DNA from: CAZYLZ01 sp964648335
Lineage (GTDB): Bacteria; Patescibacteriota; Minisyncoccia; Phycocordibacterales; UBA2100
DNA: 64,000 bases
Direction of reading: 5' to 3'
Assembly: GCA_964648335.1 (NCBI GenBank)
Contig: CAZYLZ010000002.1
Span: 1 to 64,000, forward strand
The stretch's first letter is position 1, and each line of letters begins with the position of its first letter. Below are positions 41,162 to 49,621 of this stretch, piece after piece. Below the pieces are notes generated by a model. The model searched no databases. It worked only from the letters and a program-made list of their open reading frames with translations, and was not told the origin of the DNA. Position numbers and translations under genes: made by a program.

Positions 41162-42064
41162 ATGACTGCAGCAATAAAAGAATACGGCGTAACCACGATT
41201 GCATCGGTCGTGGCGATTCTCATGATAGTCGTGGCCGTCTTCGCTAAGCCTACCGATGTCCTTTCACAGAGCGCAACCGCAGTCACCGGCTGGGCGTGGA
41301 GTGATACCATCGGATGGATTTCGCTCAACTGTTCAGATCTCGGCACATGCGCCACATCGAATTATGGGCTCTCGAAGGCGGCAAACGGGACGTTGAGCGG
41401 CTATGCGTGGAGCGACAACGTCGGGTGGGTAAGCGCCAATGCAGCCGATCTCGTCGGCTGTCCGTCGGCGCCCTGCACAGCAGTAGTCTCGGGCACCAGC
41501 TATATGGGTTGGCTCAAGGCGGTCTCGGGCGGTTCGGCGCAAAGCGGAGGCTGGGATGGTTTTATAAGTCTGAGCGGCACCGGTTATGGACTCACACAAT
41601 CGGATGCGATAGTTCTCGGGTACGCATGGGGAAGCGACAACCTCGGCTGGCTCGATTTCTCGGCCGCATATCCTTGCGCCGCGACGGCAGGATATTACTG
41701 CTCGGGTAATACACAGATGTATCGCGACAACGCATGCAACACCTCGACTATCCAATCATGTTACTCGTGTGTAGCCGGCACGGGCCAGTGTCTTCCGCCC
41801 CCGGTCGTCACCGGTACGTTTACCATACATCCAGTTCTTGTTCATTCGGGTGCGACCACAACCGTGACATGGACCACGCAAGACGCGTACTACTGCATCG
41901 TATCAGGAACAAATGGCGATACCTGGACGGCAACCGCCGGAACGCGGACATCAAGCGTAATCACGTCGCCCGTCACCTTTACTCTTACCTGTGGCGGACC
42001 CGCGGGTACTACCACCGTGAGTGCAGGCACTTCTACGGTTGTCCCATCATGGCAAGAATACTAG
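41162..42064 (+). CDS. Surface protein with GWAWS-type repeats
   Basis: 300 residues. An N-terminal membrane or signal helix (TTIASVVAILMIVVAVF) is followed by three repeats with the pattern G-Y/W-A-W-x3-G-W: GWAWSDTIGWISLN (about 43-56), GYAWSDNVGWVSAN (about 79-92) and GYAWGSDNLGWLDF (about 152-165). A Cys-rich stretch (CNTSTIQSCYSCVAGTGQC) and an Ig-like C-terminal domain (about 215-300) end the protein. Such repeats occur in Parcubacteria surface proteins of unknown role. Likely exported and anchored. Confidence 0.7.
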   Translation: MTAAIKEYGVTTIASVVAILMIVVAVFAKPTDVLSQSATAVTGWAWSDTIGWISLNCSDLGTCATSNYGLSKAANGTLSGYAWSDNVGWVSANAADLVGCPSAPCTAVVSGTSYMGWLKAVSGGSAQSGGWDGFISLSGTGYGLTQSDAIVLGYAWGSDNLGWLDFSAAYPCAATAGYYCSGNTQMYRDNACNTSTIQSCYSCVAGTGQCLPPPVVTGTFTIHPVLVHSGATTTVTWTTQDAYYCIVSGTNGDTWTATAGTRTSSVITSPVTFTLTCGGPAGTTTVSAGTSTVVPSWQEY

Positions 42065-42187
42065 ACTGTATGTGGAATGGCGAATCGTCGACAATGAATC
42101 CATGCTTTTCTACTACAAGTAGTTTGTCCGATTTGTGCACATTATCTGTTATTGCAAAACAGACGTCTGCCGTATCATGTGTAGTAC

Positions 42188-43405
42188 ATGCGGCCCCTCA
42201 ATCTATCGATTGCAATCGCGATTTCTACGCTCCTTTCTGCCTCAGTAGCTTTTGCCTGGACCGGCCCAACACAGACCGCACCAGCAGGTAACGTCTCGGC
42301 ACCCATAAACGTCGGCTCCACCGACCAGGTAAAGAGCGCATCGTTAGGCGTCAACGGCCTCGCGGTTTTTGGTAACTCGCTATTACAAGCAGCGAGCTAT
42401 CTTAACTGGGGTGCAACAGCAGGATCTGGAGGATACGGCATCCGCGACAACGGGGGCACCCTCGAGTTCAAGAACTCGGCAGGGTCGTGGTCCCCGTTTG
42501 GTACCGGTGCACTTACTGGCTCGGGTACGGCAAACTACGTCACTAAGTTCGCGGGCGCCTCAACTCTCGGTAGTTCAATCATCTACGACAGTGGTTCGAA
42601 CGTCGGTATCGGTGCTGGCACGAGTCCTGTGGGTAAACTTGAAGTGCGTCACAGTATTGGTACGCAAACAGAAATGCTACGGCTACGATCAAATTTGGCA
42701 ACGTGGCAATCGTACGGCCTGCTTACTTTTGTTGATGATGCAACGGGTCTTGTCGAGTCGCAGATAAAGACGGAGCTGGTATGGGGTTCACCCGAGGTAA
42801 AGAGAACATTGACCTTGGGTACAAAAGAGAATCTCGATACGTTGAATATTTATAATGGCGGTGTTGCTATAGGGACACGACTACCGACTGCAAAACTTAC
42901 CGTGGGAACGGCAGGGAGTGCAGGTAGCTCGTACTACGATATTGGTGCGGGGAAGATAGCTGCAGGGACTTCTATTTATTCGTACGGTAGCATCTGCGCG
43001 GGAAACAATGCAGGCGACTGTTCTGGAGCTGGAGGGGTCCTACTTACTGCAGCGGGCGCAGTCACTGCAGTTGGAAATGTTACCGCGGCCGCGTTTCTTT
43101 ATAGCTCTGATCGCAGGCTCAAAGAGCGCATAGCCCCAATAGCAGACTCTCTATCGAAGACTTTACATCTTTCAGGAGTATCGTACGTTTGGAAAACGGG
43201 GCCACGAGCCGGACAGCGCGATATCGGTGTCATCGCACAAGACGTAGAAAAAGAGCTGCCAGAAGCGGTCCATACCGACGAAATGGGGATGAAGTCCGTC
43301 GACTATCCAAAGCTCACCCCACTTCTCATTAACGCCATCAAAGAACAGCAGGCCCAGATAGAACGGCTCGAGGCTCGCATAGAAGCTCTCGAGGCGAAAA
43401 AGTGA
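42188..43405 (+). CDS. Secreted fibre-like protein with C-terminal S74 self-cleaving chaperone
   Basis: 405 residues. Signal peptide MRPLNLSIAIAISTLLSASV then AFA. The body (about 25-300) is Gly/Ser/Thr/Ala-rich with short repeats such as SNVGIGAGTSPVGKLEV, typical of fibrous trimeric proteins. The last 105 residues are an intramolecular chaperone of the endosialidase/tail-spike type (peptidase S74): SSDRRLKERIAPI, then GVIAQDVEKELPEAV and a coiled coil (IKEQQAQIERLEARIEALEA). In phage such domains trimerise the fibre and cut themselves off at the Ser. A TATCAT box lies 9 bases before the ATG. Confidence 0.82.
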   Translation: MRPLNLSIAIAISTLLSASVAFAWTGPTQTAPAGNVSAPINVGSTDQVKSASLGVNGLAVFGNSLLQAASYLNWGATAGSGGYGIRDNGGTLEFKNSAGSWSPFGTGALTGSGTANYVTKFAGASTLGSSIIYDSGSNVGIGAGTSPVGKLEVRHSIGTQTEMLRLRSNLATWQSYGLLTFVDDATGLVESQIKTELVWGSPEVKRTLTLGTKENLDTLNIYNGGVAIGTRLPTAKLTVGTAGSAGSSYYDIGAGKIAAGTSIYSYGSICAGNNAGDCSGAGGVLLTAAGAVTAVGNVTAAAFLYSSDRRLKERIAPIADSLSKTLHLSGVSYVWKTGPRAGQRDIGVIAQDVEKELPEAVHTDEMGMKSVDYPKLTPLLINAIKEQQAQIERLEARIEALEAKK

Positions 43406-43415
43406 CCGTACTTGT

Positions 43416-43829
43416 ATGAACGAACGATCGCATAGCGAGAGGACGAAGCTCGGCCGCTCGGTCGTGGCACTCGCGTTCGTCGTGGGATGCACGATCGCGC
43501 TTGCCGCTCTCGCACCGTCTGTTCGTGCCCCGCTTGCCTCTGCCGAGACGGATTTTTTTGATGCATCTGCGCGCGGGCTCGGGATATTGCCGGCATCGTG
43601 CGCGTCGTCGCCGATGTATTATCACTACCACTCATATGTAGCACCCGGTAATACACGCGCGTTCGTCTCGAATACCGGCGAGACGGAATATGGCGCGACA
43701 CTAGGCGCCGCCGGAACCTATGTTTGTATTACCAATGCTACCGGCCTCAATTACTTCGTCCCGGCAAATACTGCAGCTGAGATAAATGCATTCAAGGCAA
43801 AAGTGATTCCTGGAATGTCAAAGTGGTAA
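43416..43829 (+). CDS. Secreted or anchored protein, unknown
   Basis: 137 residues. An N-terminal hydrophobic segment (VVALAFVVGCTIALAALAP, about 15-33) follows a basic start, so it is a signal peptide or anchor. The rest is a small Ala/Thr/Tyr-rich domain with two cysteines (CASSPMYYHYHSYVAP and TYVCITN). It starts 10 bases after the fibre gene and its stop overlaps the start of the next gene (TAATG), so the three are probably one operon. Confidence 0.55.
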   Translation: MNERSHSERTKLGRSVVALAFVVGCTIALAALAPSVRAPLASAETDFFDASARGLGILPASCASSPMYYHYHSYVAPGNTRAFVSNTGETEYGATLGAAGTYVCITNATGLNYFVPANTAAEINAFKAKVIPGMSKW

Positions 43830-44647
43830 TGCGAATGTTCCGACGCTTCGGTGGAATCTTGCCAGTAGGAACCAATACAAGGGTACTTGTCGCGTTAGTG
43901 GGGGGAATGGTGGCTATGGCCCTCATCCTCAGACCCGTAATGCTCGTAAACGGGCACGAAGCGGTTATGCTCCGATACAACCCAACTGCCGACCGTGCAT
44001 TTGCCTATGCTGAGCGCCATTTTGATGCCGCTGAATCAGAATCGTACGATCTTGTGCGCGCCAAACACTATTTCACGCTCGCGCTTGCACTCGATCCCGC
44101 CTTTCCCAGCGTCCGCCACGAGCTCTCGAGGATTGCGTTTTTGGAAGGTGATTTCGGACGGGCACTGGCATTTATAGACAAAGAAATCATCTTAAATCCG
44201 GAACCATCGCCGGCATCGTATTACATACGCGCCCTAGTAAAGGGATATATGCAAGACTATGAAGGAGCGGCAAAAGATTACGAGACGTACTTTGCTGTCA
44301 CGCCAGCAAACTGGGCCGCTATCAATGACTACTCGTGGGTCCTTATGAAGCAAGGACTCTCACAACAGGCGCTCGAAGCCCTCAATTGGGGTCTTGGGCA
44401 GTGGCCCGAGAATGCCTGGCTGCTTTCGAACAAGGCGACCGCACTCTACGATCTTGGGCGAGACGACGACGCTATCGAAACGGCCCGCAACGCACAGAAG
44501 GCCGTCAAACTCGTTACCAAGTACGATTGGCTCGTTGCTTATCCAGGAAATGATCCATTGATTGCAGAAGAAGGTCTCGCGGCGTTTCGCCAAGCGATAG
44601 ATGAGAACTTAGAACAGATGGAGAAGAAACATCCTGCACAATACTGA
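43829..44647 (+). CDS. Membrane-anchored TPR-repeat protein
   Basis: 272 residues from ATG 43829, which overlaps the upstream stop as TAATG. One membrane helix (VLVALVGGMVAMALILRPVM, about 20-39) precedes at least four TPR-like helical pairs: LVRAKHYFTLALALDPAFPS, GDFGRALAFIDKEIILNPEP, DYEGAAKDYETYFAVTPANW and QGLSQQALEALNWGLGQWPE. TPR proteins of this type act as scaffolds; the partner here is not known but may be the surface proteins of the same operon. Confidence 0.7.
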   Translation: MRMFRRFGGILPVGTNTRVLVALVGGMVAMALILRPVMLVNGHEAVMLRYNPTADRAFAYAERHFDAAESESYDLVRAKHYFTLALALDPAFPSVRHELSRIAFLEGDFGRALAFIDKEIILNPEPSPASYYIRALVKGYMQDYEGAAKDYETYFAVTPANWAAINDYSWVLMKQGLSQQALEALNWGLGQWPENAWLLSNKATALYDLGRDDDAIETARNAQKAVKLVTKYDWLVAYPGNDPLIAEEGLAAFRQAIDENLEQMEKKHPAQY

Positions 44648-44728
44648 TTTGTCAGGTGCGTATGCGCCCTGTGCAAGTGATACTCAGACGGGTATACTGG
44701 GCCCGGTTCGTCAAAAAAGGAGAGGAAC

Positions 44729-44917
44729 ATGAATAGCGTTCGTACGATGATTGTTGCACTGTTCTTGGCCGGCGCAGGTGCGCTGGCCCTGACATCGTTC
44801 GGAGACTCGTGCCAAGCAGGCAGCTGCTCAACCGGACAGCGCTCAACTTGTCTTGCGTGCTGTGGCGACAAGCCGAATTGCCGTCAGGCATGTTTCGGAT
44901 ATCCTGCCGGAACCTGA
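44729..44917 (+). CDS. Small Cys-rich secreted peptide
   Basis: 62 residues. Signal peptide about MNSVRTMIVALFLAGAGAL, followed by a 38-residue mature part with seven cysteines (SCQAGSCSTGQRSTCLACCG and NCRQACFG). The density suggests a disulfide-knotted peptide. AAAGGAGAGG lies just before the ATG, a TATACT box (44693-44698) gives a leader of about 24 bases, and a terminator follows. No family recognised. Confidence 0.6.
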   Translation: MNSVRTMIVALFLAGAGALALTSFGDSCQAGSCSTGQRSTCLACCGDKPNCRQACFGYPAGT

Positions 44918-44925
44918 GTAACCAC

Positions 44926-44957
44926 AAAAGACCCGAGCAGTGCTCGGGTCTTTTTCA
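44926..44957 (+). terminator. Intrinsic terminator
   Basis: AAGACCCGAG (44928-44937) pairs with CTCGGGTCTT, followed by TTTC; arms are flanked by A and T runs. Confidence 0.9.
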
Positions 44958-44960
44958 TGT

Positions 44961-45485
44961 TCAAACAGGACAAACCGGCGGCTTATCTATAGCGCGCGCG
45001 AGGTTAAATGCCGATAGTGCAAGGAGCCCCAGACCCAGATAGCCAATCTCGGCGCCGCGGTAGGGTAAGAGCGTCACGATGCCGATACCACCGGCGTTGG
45101 CCGCAAGCGACCAGGCAAGTATCGATCCACATGCGGCACAGCCAAGCCCGAGCATCCCTGCAAGTGCTGCCCCGAGCGACCCTGCGTATTGCATCTTCGA
45201 AGGGAGTGCACGGTTCATTCGTATAAAAAAGAGCGTGAGCGTGCTCGAAAGGCTAAGCAAAAGCGCGAACAAAAGGGGATACCAAGCCGTCTGAAGGTCG
45301 ATATCGACGAGAGAAGATACGAAATAGGGACCGAGTATCGCAGCTGCCGCGGCAAGCGACCCTGACTCGGTGGCTACGGCGTAGACAAGACGCGCATTCG
45401 GTACCCATATCGAGAGTGCATAGAACACGACCGAGAGTGTGATCAATATAAGCCAGGTCGATCGGCGAGAGAATGCGCGTCGCAT
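44961..45485 (-). CDS. Polytopic membrane protein, unknown
   Basis: 174 residues with about five membrane helices: LILITLSVVFYALSIWV, SLAAAAAILGPYFVSSLV, YPLLFALLLSLSSTLTLFFI, GLGCAACGSILAWSLAANAG and IGYLGLGLLALSAFNLARAI. The fourth helix contains a CxxC, which could be a redox or metal site. No family recognised. It has its own leaderless-type promoter placed at the very end of the upstream phosphoribosyltransferase-propeller gene. Confidence 0.6.
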   Translation of the reverse strand: MRRAFSRRSTWLILITLSVVFYALSIWVPNARLVYAVATESGSLAAAAAILGPYFVSSLVDIDLQTAWYPLLFALLLSLSSTLTLFFIRMNRALPSKMQYAGSLGAALAGMLGLGCAACGSILAWSLAANAGGIGIVTLLPYRGAEIGYLGLGLLALSAFNLARAIDKPPVCPV

Positions 45486-45492
45486 GCAAAAA

Positions 45493-45498
45493 AGTATA
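45493..45498 (-). promoter_or_regulatory. -10 box (TATACT)
   Basis: Reads TATACT on the minus strand, ends 7 bases before the ATG at 45485 and directly abuts the stop codon of the upstream gene. Confidence 0.55.
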
Positions 45499-47226
45499 TC
45501 AGCCCGTACGGGGCTGCGGATCCGACTTCGCTATGCAATAAAGCTCGTTGGCGAAAGTGGATACGAAGAAGTTCTTGGTCGCAGGATTGTAAGCTGGACG
45601 GTTGGTTATGCGTTCGGTTGCCCTAAATACCGAACGCACGCTCCCGGTTGCAGGATCGAGCTCGGTTAGTCTCCCGGAATTAGCGCCGATATAGAGGCTG
45701 CCTTCAATGAGTACCGGAGAGGCGAATATGCGGGCTGCCGCATCCCATTTCCACAGCACTTTTGCCGAACGAGGATCGAGGCAGTAGAGATTCTTGTCCA
45801 GGCACGACACGAACACTTTTCCGTCATGTACAAGCGGCGTCGAAAAGAAGCCTGCTTCCGCCCCGAAACCAGCACGGAGGCTACCGCTTTTACGATCGAT
45901 GAACAGTACCGTGCCGTGGGTGTTGGCTGCGACTAGTGTGTCGGACGACGGATCGTATGCGAGCGATCCTTTTATGTCGAACGAGCTGAACCCGGAATCG
46001 AGTTCGGCTTCCGTAGGCCTCCCAGTCTGATGTTTCCATTTGAGATGGCCAGTCTGTGCGTCGAAAAGATATACAGCCCCGTCGTTGCTTCCTATCGCGA
46101 CCTCGTTATGAGCCGCAAGATAGAGCGGTGTTGCGTGTGTGTAGCAGGGCATATCGGTGTAGCTCCAACGTTTGGCGCCTGTTGCGGCATCGAGCGCGAC
46201 GATACCACCGCGCTTTCTCCAGAGTCCGAACTCGAGTCCAATGAAGATGACCGTCCCATCTTCATTTGCAATCGGCGACGAGCCGACCCAATCAGCTTCG
46301 AGATACACCCATTTCTTTTTTCCGGTTTTGACGTCGAGCGCGTAGACATTGCCGTCGTATGACCCGAAGCAGACGGTATCGCCGATCACGAGCGGGGAAG
46401 AGAATATACCCTTGCCCGAAGCGCTCGATCCGGACCTGAATGACCAAGCTACCGATCCGTCCGCTTGGTTGAGGGCCCAAAGGATTCCGGTGTCGGATCC
46501 GATATAGACACGCTCTGTATCGATAGCAGGATCCGATTTAGGTACGACATGCTGGTAGCTCGGGTTGTTGCTCGCGAACTTCCACAATACCTCGTACGAA
46601 GGACCAGGTAGGTGAGCGTGCTCGTGTTTCGGTGGGCTCACCCTGAGTTCTTTCGCAAAATCATCAAGCACGAAGGCTGATCGTACCGCGATGCCTTTGC
46701 TCGTGAGACCTGCATAAGCCCCTGTGTCGCGAAACCTGAGTATCGTCCATACTCCCGACACGGTATGCCCGAGCCTCTCGAGGATCTCGACCTGGCGAAG
46801 AATCGATTCTCCGGTGTTCATGAGGTCGTCTACCAGGATGATTGGACGATTGGGCACGAGCGTGCCTTCGATCATCTGCATAAGCCCGTCGCGCTTGCGG
46901 GATTTTCTAACGAAAAAACCGCTCATATCAGCGCGTCCCGAATCGAATCCTCTGGCGACGATTGCGGCAACGACGGGTATAGCTCCGCTTTCAAGGCCTC
47001 CAATCTGGACCGGACCCATATCGGTATGTGTCTCCCAGAATAGGGTAGCGATATCGCTCATCGACTCGCCGTCGAGAGAGAACTTGCGGAGATCGAACAG
47101 CCACCCGTCGTCGCGCACTGTGCCGTTCTTTCGCGATATCTTTGCTGTATCCGAGGTAACAAACGCACGGCTTATAATTGCAGATTTGAGGCGTTCGGCT
47201 GCGGCTTTGGCATCGGTAGATGTCAT
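45499..47226 (-). CDS. Phosphoribosyltransferase fused to PQQ-like beta-propeller
   Basis: 575 residues. Residues 1-215 resemble orotate phosphoribosyltransferases: GGLESGAIPVVAAIVARG, FFVRKSRKRDG with a flexible-loop-like basic stretch, MIEGTLV, and the PRPP loop IILVDDLMNTGES (about 131-143). Residues 230-570 form eight PQQ/WD-type propeller blades, for example YIGSDTGILWALNQADGS, FGSYDGNVYALDVKTGKKKW, VAIGSNDGAVYLFDAQTG and VSCLDKNLYCLDPRSAK. There is no signal peptide, so it is probably cytoplasmic. The substrate of the transferase and the ligand of the propeller are unknown. ATG 47226 follows a TATCAT box; ATG 47235 is within that box. Confidence 0.82.
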   Translation of the reverse strand: MTSTDAKAAAERLKSAIISRAFVTSDTAKISRKNGTVRDDGWLFDLRKFSLDGESMSDIATLFWETHTDMGPVQIGGLESGAIPVVAAIVARGFDSGRADMSGFFVRKSRKRDGLMQMIEGTLVPNRPIILVDDLMNTGESILRQVEILERLGHTVSGVWTILRFRDTGAYAGLTSKGIAVRSAFVLDDFAKELRVSPPKHEHAHLPGPSYEVLWKFASNNPSYQHVVPKSDPAIDTERVYIGSDTGILWALNQADGSVAWSFRSGSSASGKGIFSSPLVIGDTVCFGSYDGNVYALDVKTGKKKWVYLEADWVGSSPIANEDGTVIFIGLEFGLWRKRGGIVALDAATGAKRWSYTDMPCYTHATPLYLAAHNEVAIGSNDGAVYLFDAQTGHLKWKHQTGRPTEAELDSGFSSFDIKGSLAYDPSSDTLVAANTHGTVLFIDRKSGSLRAGFGAEAGFFSTPLVHDGKVFVSCLDKNLYCLDPRSAKVLWKWDAAARIFASPVLIEGSLYIGANSGRLTELDPATGSVRSVFRATERITNRPAYNPATKNFFVSTFANELYCIAKSDPQPRTG

Positions 47227-47233
47227 AGAGCGC

Positions 47234-47239
47234 ATGATA
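47234..47239 (-). promoter_or_regulatory. -10 box (TATCAT)
   Basis: Reads TATCAT on the minus strand, ends 7 bases before the ATG at 47226. The divergent membrane gene starts at 47259. Confidence 0.45.
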
Positions 47240-47258
47240 CACTAGCGGAATATCGCGT

Positions 47259-48554
47259 ATGACCGCACTGAGCAAACGTATCTTCGATTCCGATATCGAG
47301 CAGAAACTCATCCGCTGGTACCGTCGCATCTTCTCGGTACACGAGCTTGAAGAAAGTACCGTCTTACAGTTCGTTTTCGGAGCGACACTCCTATCGCACC
47401 TGATCACGTTTTCACAGTGGAGTTCCTCTACTATGACCACCGTCGACGCGTACCAGAATGGCATGCATCTCTGCTGGCCCTATTTCCAGGGCTGCGGGAG
47501 GCTTTTGTGGCTCCATACGCTGCCCGAAGGGTATTCGCAGCCCACCTTGTACATGATCTTCTTCGGGCTCTTTCTCTTCATTGCCTACTGCATGTACCGG
47601 AAGGATTGGCTCATGGCGCATATCGTTCTCGTTCCTGCATTTTTATGGCACACATATGTGATATTCGTCCTTACGCAGGCGATGACCGGCAATTACGAGT
47701 ACTACCTCTTTGTCTTCACCGGGATCTTGCTGTTCTTGCCGCATAAGGAGTATTTTCTCAAGCTCTCGGTCGTCTCGTTCTATGTTATGTCGACCATGGC
47801 CAAGATCCACGAAGCGTGGATTCTCGGCACCTATTTTTCGGCGCTCAAGACAGGACTTCCGCTGTTCCCAGACTGGTCGATACCGCTTCTTACCAATACG
47901 GTCATCTTCATGGAGATGGTCGGATCGTGGTTTCTTATGTCGAGGCGATGGCAGCTTCAGCGCTCCGTACTGGCGTTCTTCGTGTTCTTCCATCTCTATT
48001 CGGGCATCATCGTCGGTTTTCGATACCCTACTATCGTGCTTCCTACGATGTTTATCCTCTTCGGACCGCTCTACCGTCATACGGCTCCTCCCTCTACGCG
48101 GCGTTCGATAGCGGGTTGGTTGTGCATCGCGCTCCTTTTCACCATACAGTGCGTACCGAAGCTCATCCCGGGAGACGAGAAGCTCACACTTGAGGGAAAT
48201 ATGTACGGCCTCTACATGTTTGAATCCAATCACCAGTGTGTGTCCCAGGCGACCGTCCACCGCGCCGACGGCACGACAGAGAACCTTCGTGACGAGAGTA
48301 CGTCGGCCCGCGATCGTTGCGACCCGTACAGCTACTGGTTCCGGATACATACGCTCTGCAGTAGGGACGAGAGCATCGACCATGTTGCTTGGACGTTCGA
48401 CCATTCGATAAACGGCGGACCCTTCCTTCGTATCGTCGATGTGCAAGACGCCTGCATCCTCAAGTACCATCCGTTCAGACACAACGAATGGATTATGACC
48501 GAGAAAGATGCTCCCGAGATGAGGGGGCATCCGGTCGAGAATATCTATATATGA
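47259..48554 (+). CDS. HTTM-like polytopic membrane protein
   Basis: 431 residues. About eight membrane helices span residues 35-300 (for example LYMIFFGLFLFIAYCMY and MAHIVLVPAFLWHTYVIFVL), followed by a soluble C-terminal domain of about 120 residues with several cysteines. The helix containing MSTMAKIHEAWILGTYFSAL resembles the K-L-x-x-x-W stretch of HTTM/vitamin-K-carboxylase-like membrane proteins; this is a tentative match. It overlaps the next gene by 4 bases (ATGA). Confidence 0.6.
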   Translation: MTALSKRIFDSDIEQKLIRWYRRIFSVHELEESTVLQFVFGATLLSHLITFSQWSSSTMTTVDAYQNGMHLCWPYFQGCGRLLWLHTLPEGYSQPTLYMIFFGLFLFIAYCMYRKDWLMAHIVLVPAFLWHTYVIFVLTQAMTGNYEYYLFVFTGILLFLPHKEYFLKLSVVSFYVMSTMAKIHEAWILGTYFSALKTGLPLFPDWSIPLLTNTVIFMEMVGSWFLMSRRWQLQRSVLAFFVFFHLYSGIIVGFRYPTIVLPTMFILFGPLYRHTAPPSTRRSIAGWLCIALLFTIQCVPKLIPGDEKLTLEGNMYGLYMFESNHQCVSQATVHRADGTTENLRDESTSARDRCDPYSYWFRIHTLCSRDESIDHVAWTFDHSINGGPFLRIVDVQDACILKYHPFRHNEWIMTEKDAPEMRGHPVENIYI

Positions 48555-48745
48555 ACCAATATACTGACATGATCTACGTTCTCGGAGGACTTGCTGGAAA
48601 CGAACCGACGCATCTCGGACCGATACAGCTCTACCTTCTCGAGTATTTTCCAGCCGCCATGGTGTTCTGGTGGACTGTGCTCGCATGCACGCTCGCAACG
48701 GTCATAGCGTTGACCGTTCGGGATGTCATTAGGCAGCTCAGATAA
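48551..48745 (+). CDS. Small membrane protein, coupled to HTTM-like gene
   Basis: 64 residues with one long hydrophobic helix (AAMVFWWTVLACTLATVIAL, about 35-54). The ATG overlaps the upstream stop as ATGA, so translation is probably coupled. It may be a small subunit of the upstream membrane protein. A longer frame from 48389 is rejected. Confidence 0.55.
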   Translation: MNQYTDMIYVLGGLAGNEPTHLGPIQLYLLEYFPAAMVFWWTVLACTLATVIALTVRDVIRQLR

Positions 48746-48791
48746 GGCAGTGTTGTCCACACGAGCATATAATCGCACCGAGTCATCCCGG

Positions 48792-48797
48792 TATACT
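48792..48797 (+). promoter_or_regulatory. -10 box (TATACT) of rhodanese gene
   Basis: TATACT ends 6 bases before the ATG at 48804. Confidence 0.6.
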
Positions 48798-48803
48798 GGG
48801 CTC

Positions 48804-49277
48804 ATGCTTCCTAATCAGCGTGGCGTTGCGGCATATGTAGTTGTCTCGATCGTAACGCTTATCGTGACAGCGGCCGTTATCTACCTCACACCGCTCAAAA
48901 ACATCGCAATCATCGAGCCTTCGATACTCGACCAGACGCCGCTCGCGTTCAATGCAGAATATACGTCCGATCCGACCCAGTACCTGTTTATCGATGTCCG
49001 CCCTTCAGATGCATATAATCGTGCCCATGCACCCGGCGCTATCAGTATGCCGCTCCATACCCTCTACAACACGCGACACTCGCTCCCTAAGTCGGAAAAG
49101 GAGATTGTGCTTATTTGCAACGAAGGCATCGCTTCCGGCGTTGGGTACCATTATCTGCAGCATTTCGGATTCTTCAATATCCGCCGTATCGGAGGCGGGA
49201 TGGAGAAATGGATAGCAGATGGCCTTCCGGTTGAAGGGACGGCAGTGGCACCTACGGGCACTGCATCGACGCCATAG
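48804..49277 (+). CDS. Membrane-anchored rhodanese-domain protein
   Basis: 157 residues. An N-terminal membrane helix (AYVVVSIVTLIVTAAVIYL, about 10-28) is followed by a single rhodanese domain: YLFIDVRPSDAYNRAHAPGA (about 60-79), the active-site loop LICNEGIAS with Cys, and IGGGMEKWIADGLPVEG. Rhodaneses carry sulfane sulfur on this Cys. The domain lies outside the membrane or on its face, with a Pro/Thr/Ala tail. Role unknown; the DsbA-like protein nearby may be functionally related. Confidence 0.88.
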   Translation: MLPNQRGVAAYVVVSIVTLIVTAAVIYLTPLKNIAIIEPSILDQTPLAFNAEYTSDPTQYLFIDVRPSDAYNRAHAPGAISMPLHTLYNTRHSLPKSEKEIVLICNEGIASGVGYHYLQHFGFFNIRRIGGGMEKWIADGLPVEGTAVAPTGTASTP

Positions 49278-49293
49278 CAACCCGTAGTTCGGG

Positions 49294-49299
49294 TATACT
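49294..49299 (+). promoter_or_regulatory. -10 box (TATACT)
   Basis: TATACT ends 6 bases before the ATG at 49306. Confidence 0.6.
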
Positions 49300-49305
49300 T
49301 ACGAC

Positions 49306-49584
49306 ATGGAAGCTTTCCTTAAACGTTCTCTCAAACTAATCTCGTACAGCGCGCTTGCGCTTGCTGGTGTCGTTGCGTCGGGTGTGTGGCACGACGCGGG
49401 ACAGAAATCGGGTCATACGGTGACCCGCAAAGAAGAGATTAAGAACTCCTTGTTTGCCGGTATCGCTCATGCTGATGCGCCATGCAGCGGTTACGGATGT
49501 GCCTCCTTGTTCGGAACTTCGGGAGGAGGAGGAGATGGGGGAGGTGATTGCGGTGATGGGGGAGGTGGGGACGACTGCAATTAA
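49306..49584 (+). CDS. Small secreted Gly/Asp-rich protein
   Basis: 92 residues. A hydrophobic N-terminal segment (LISYSALALAGVVASGVW, about 11-28) is followed by a polar stretch ending in AHADAPCSGYGCAS and a Gly/Asp/Cys tail (GGGGDGGGDCGDGGGG). The tail may bind cations such as calcium, but this is composition only. No family recognised. Confidence 0.5.
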   Translation: MEAFLKRSLKLISYSALALAGVVASGVWHDAGQKSGHTVTRKEEIKNSLFAGIAHADAPCSGYGCASLFGTSGGGGDGGGDCGDGGGGDDCN

Positions 49585-49621
49585 TCGGTATCTGTCCAAT
49601 CCTTATTTTTCATAGAGCTGC

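Noticed and set aside
42188..43405. Prophage remnant, suggested by the S74 tail-spike chaperone
   Set aside because: No capsid, terminase, portal, integrase or lysis gene is nearby, and the protein has its own signal peptide, which phage fibres lack.
47643..48698. Minus-strand frame of 351 codons
   Set aside because: Antisense to the membrane protein with clear hydrophobic helices; the translated product is an Arg/Asp/His-rich shadow.
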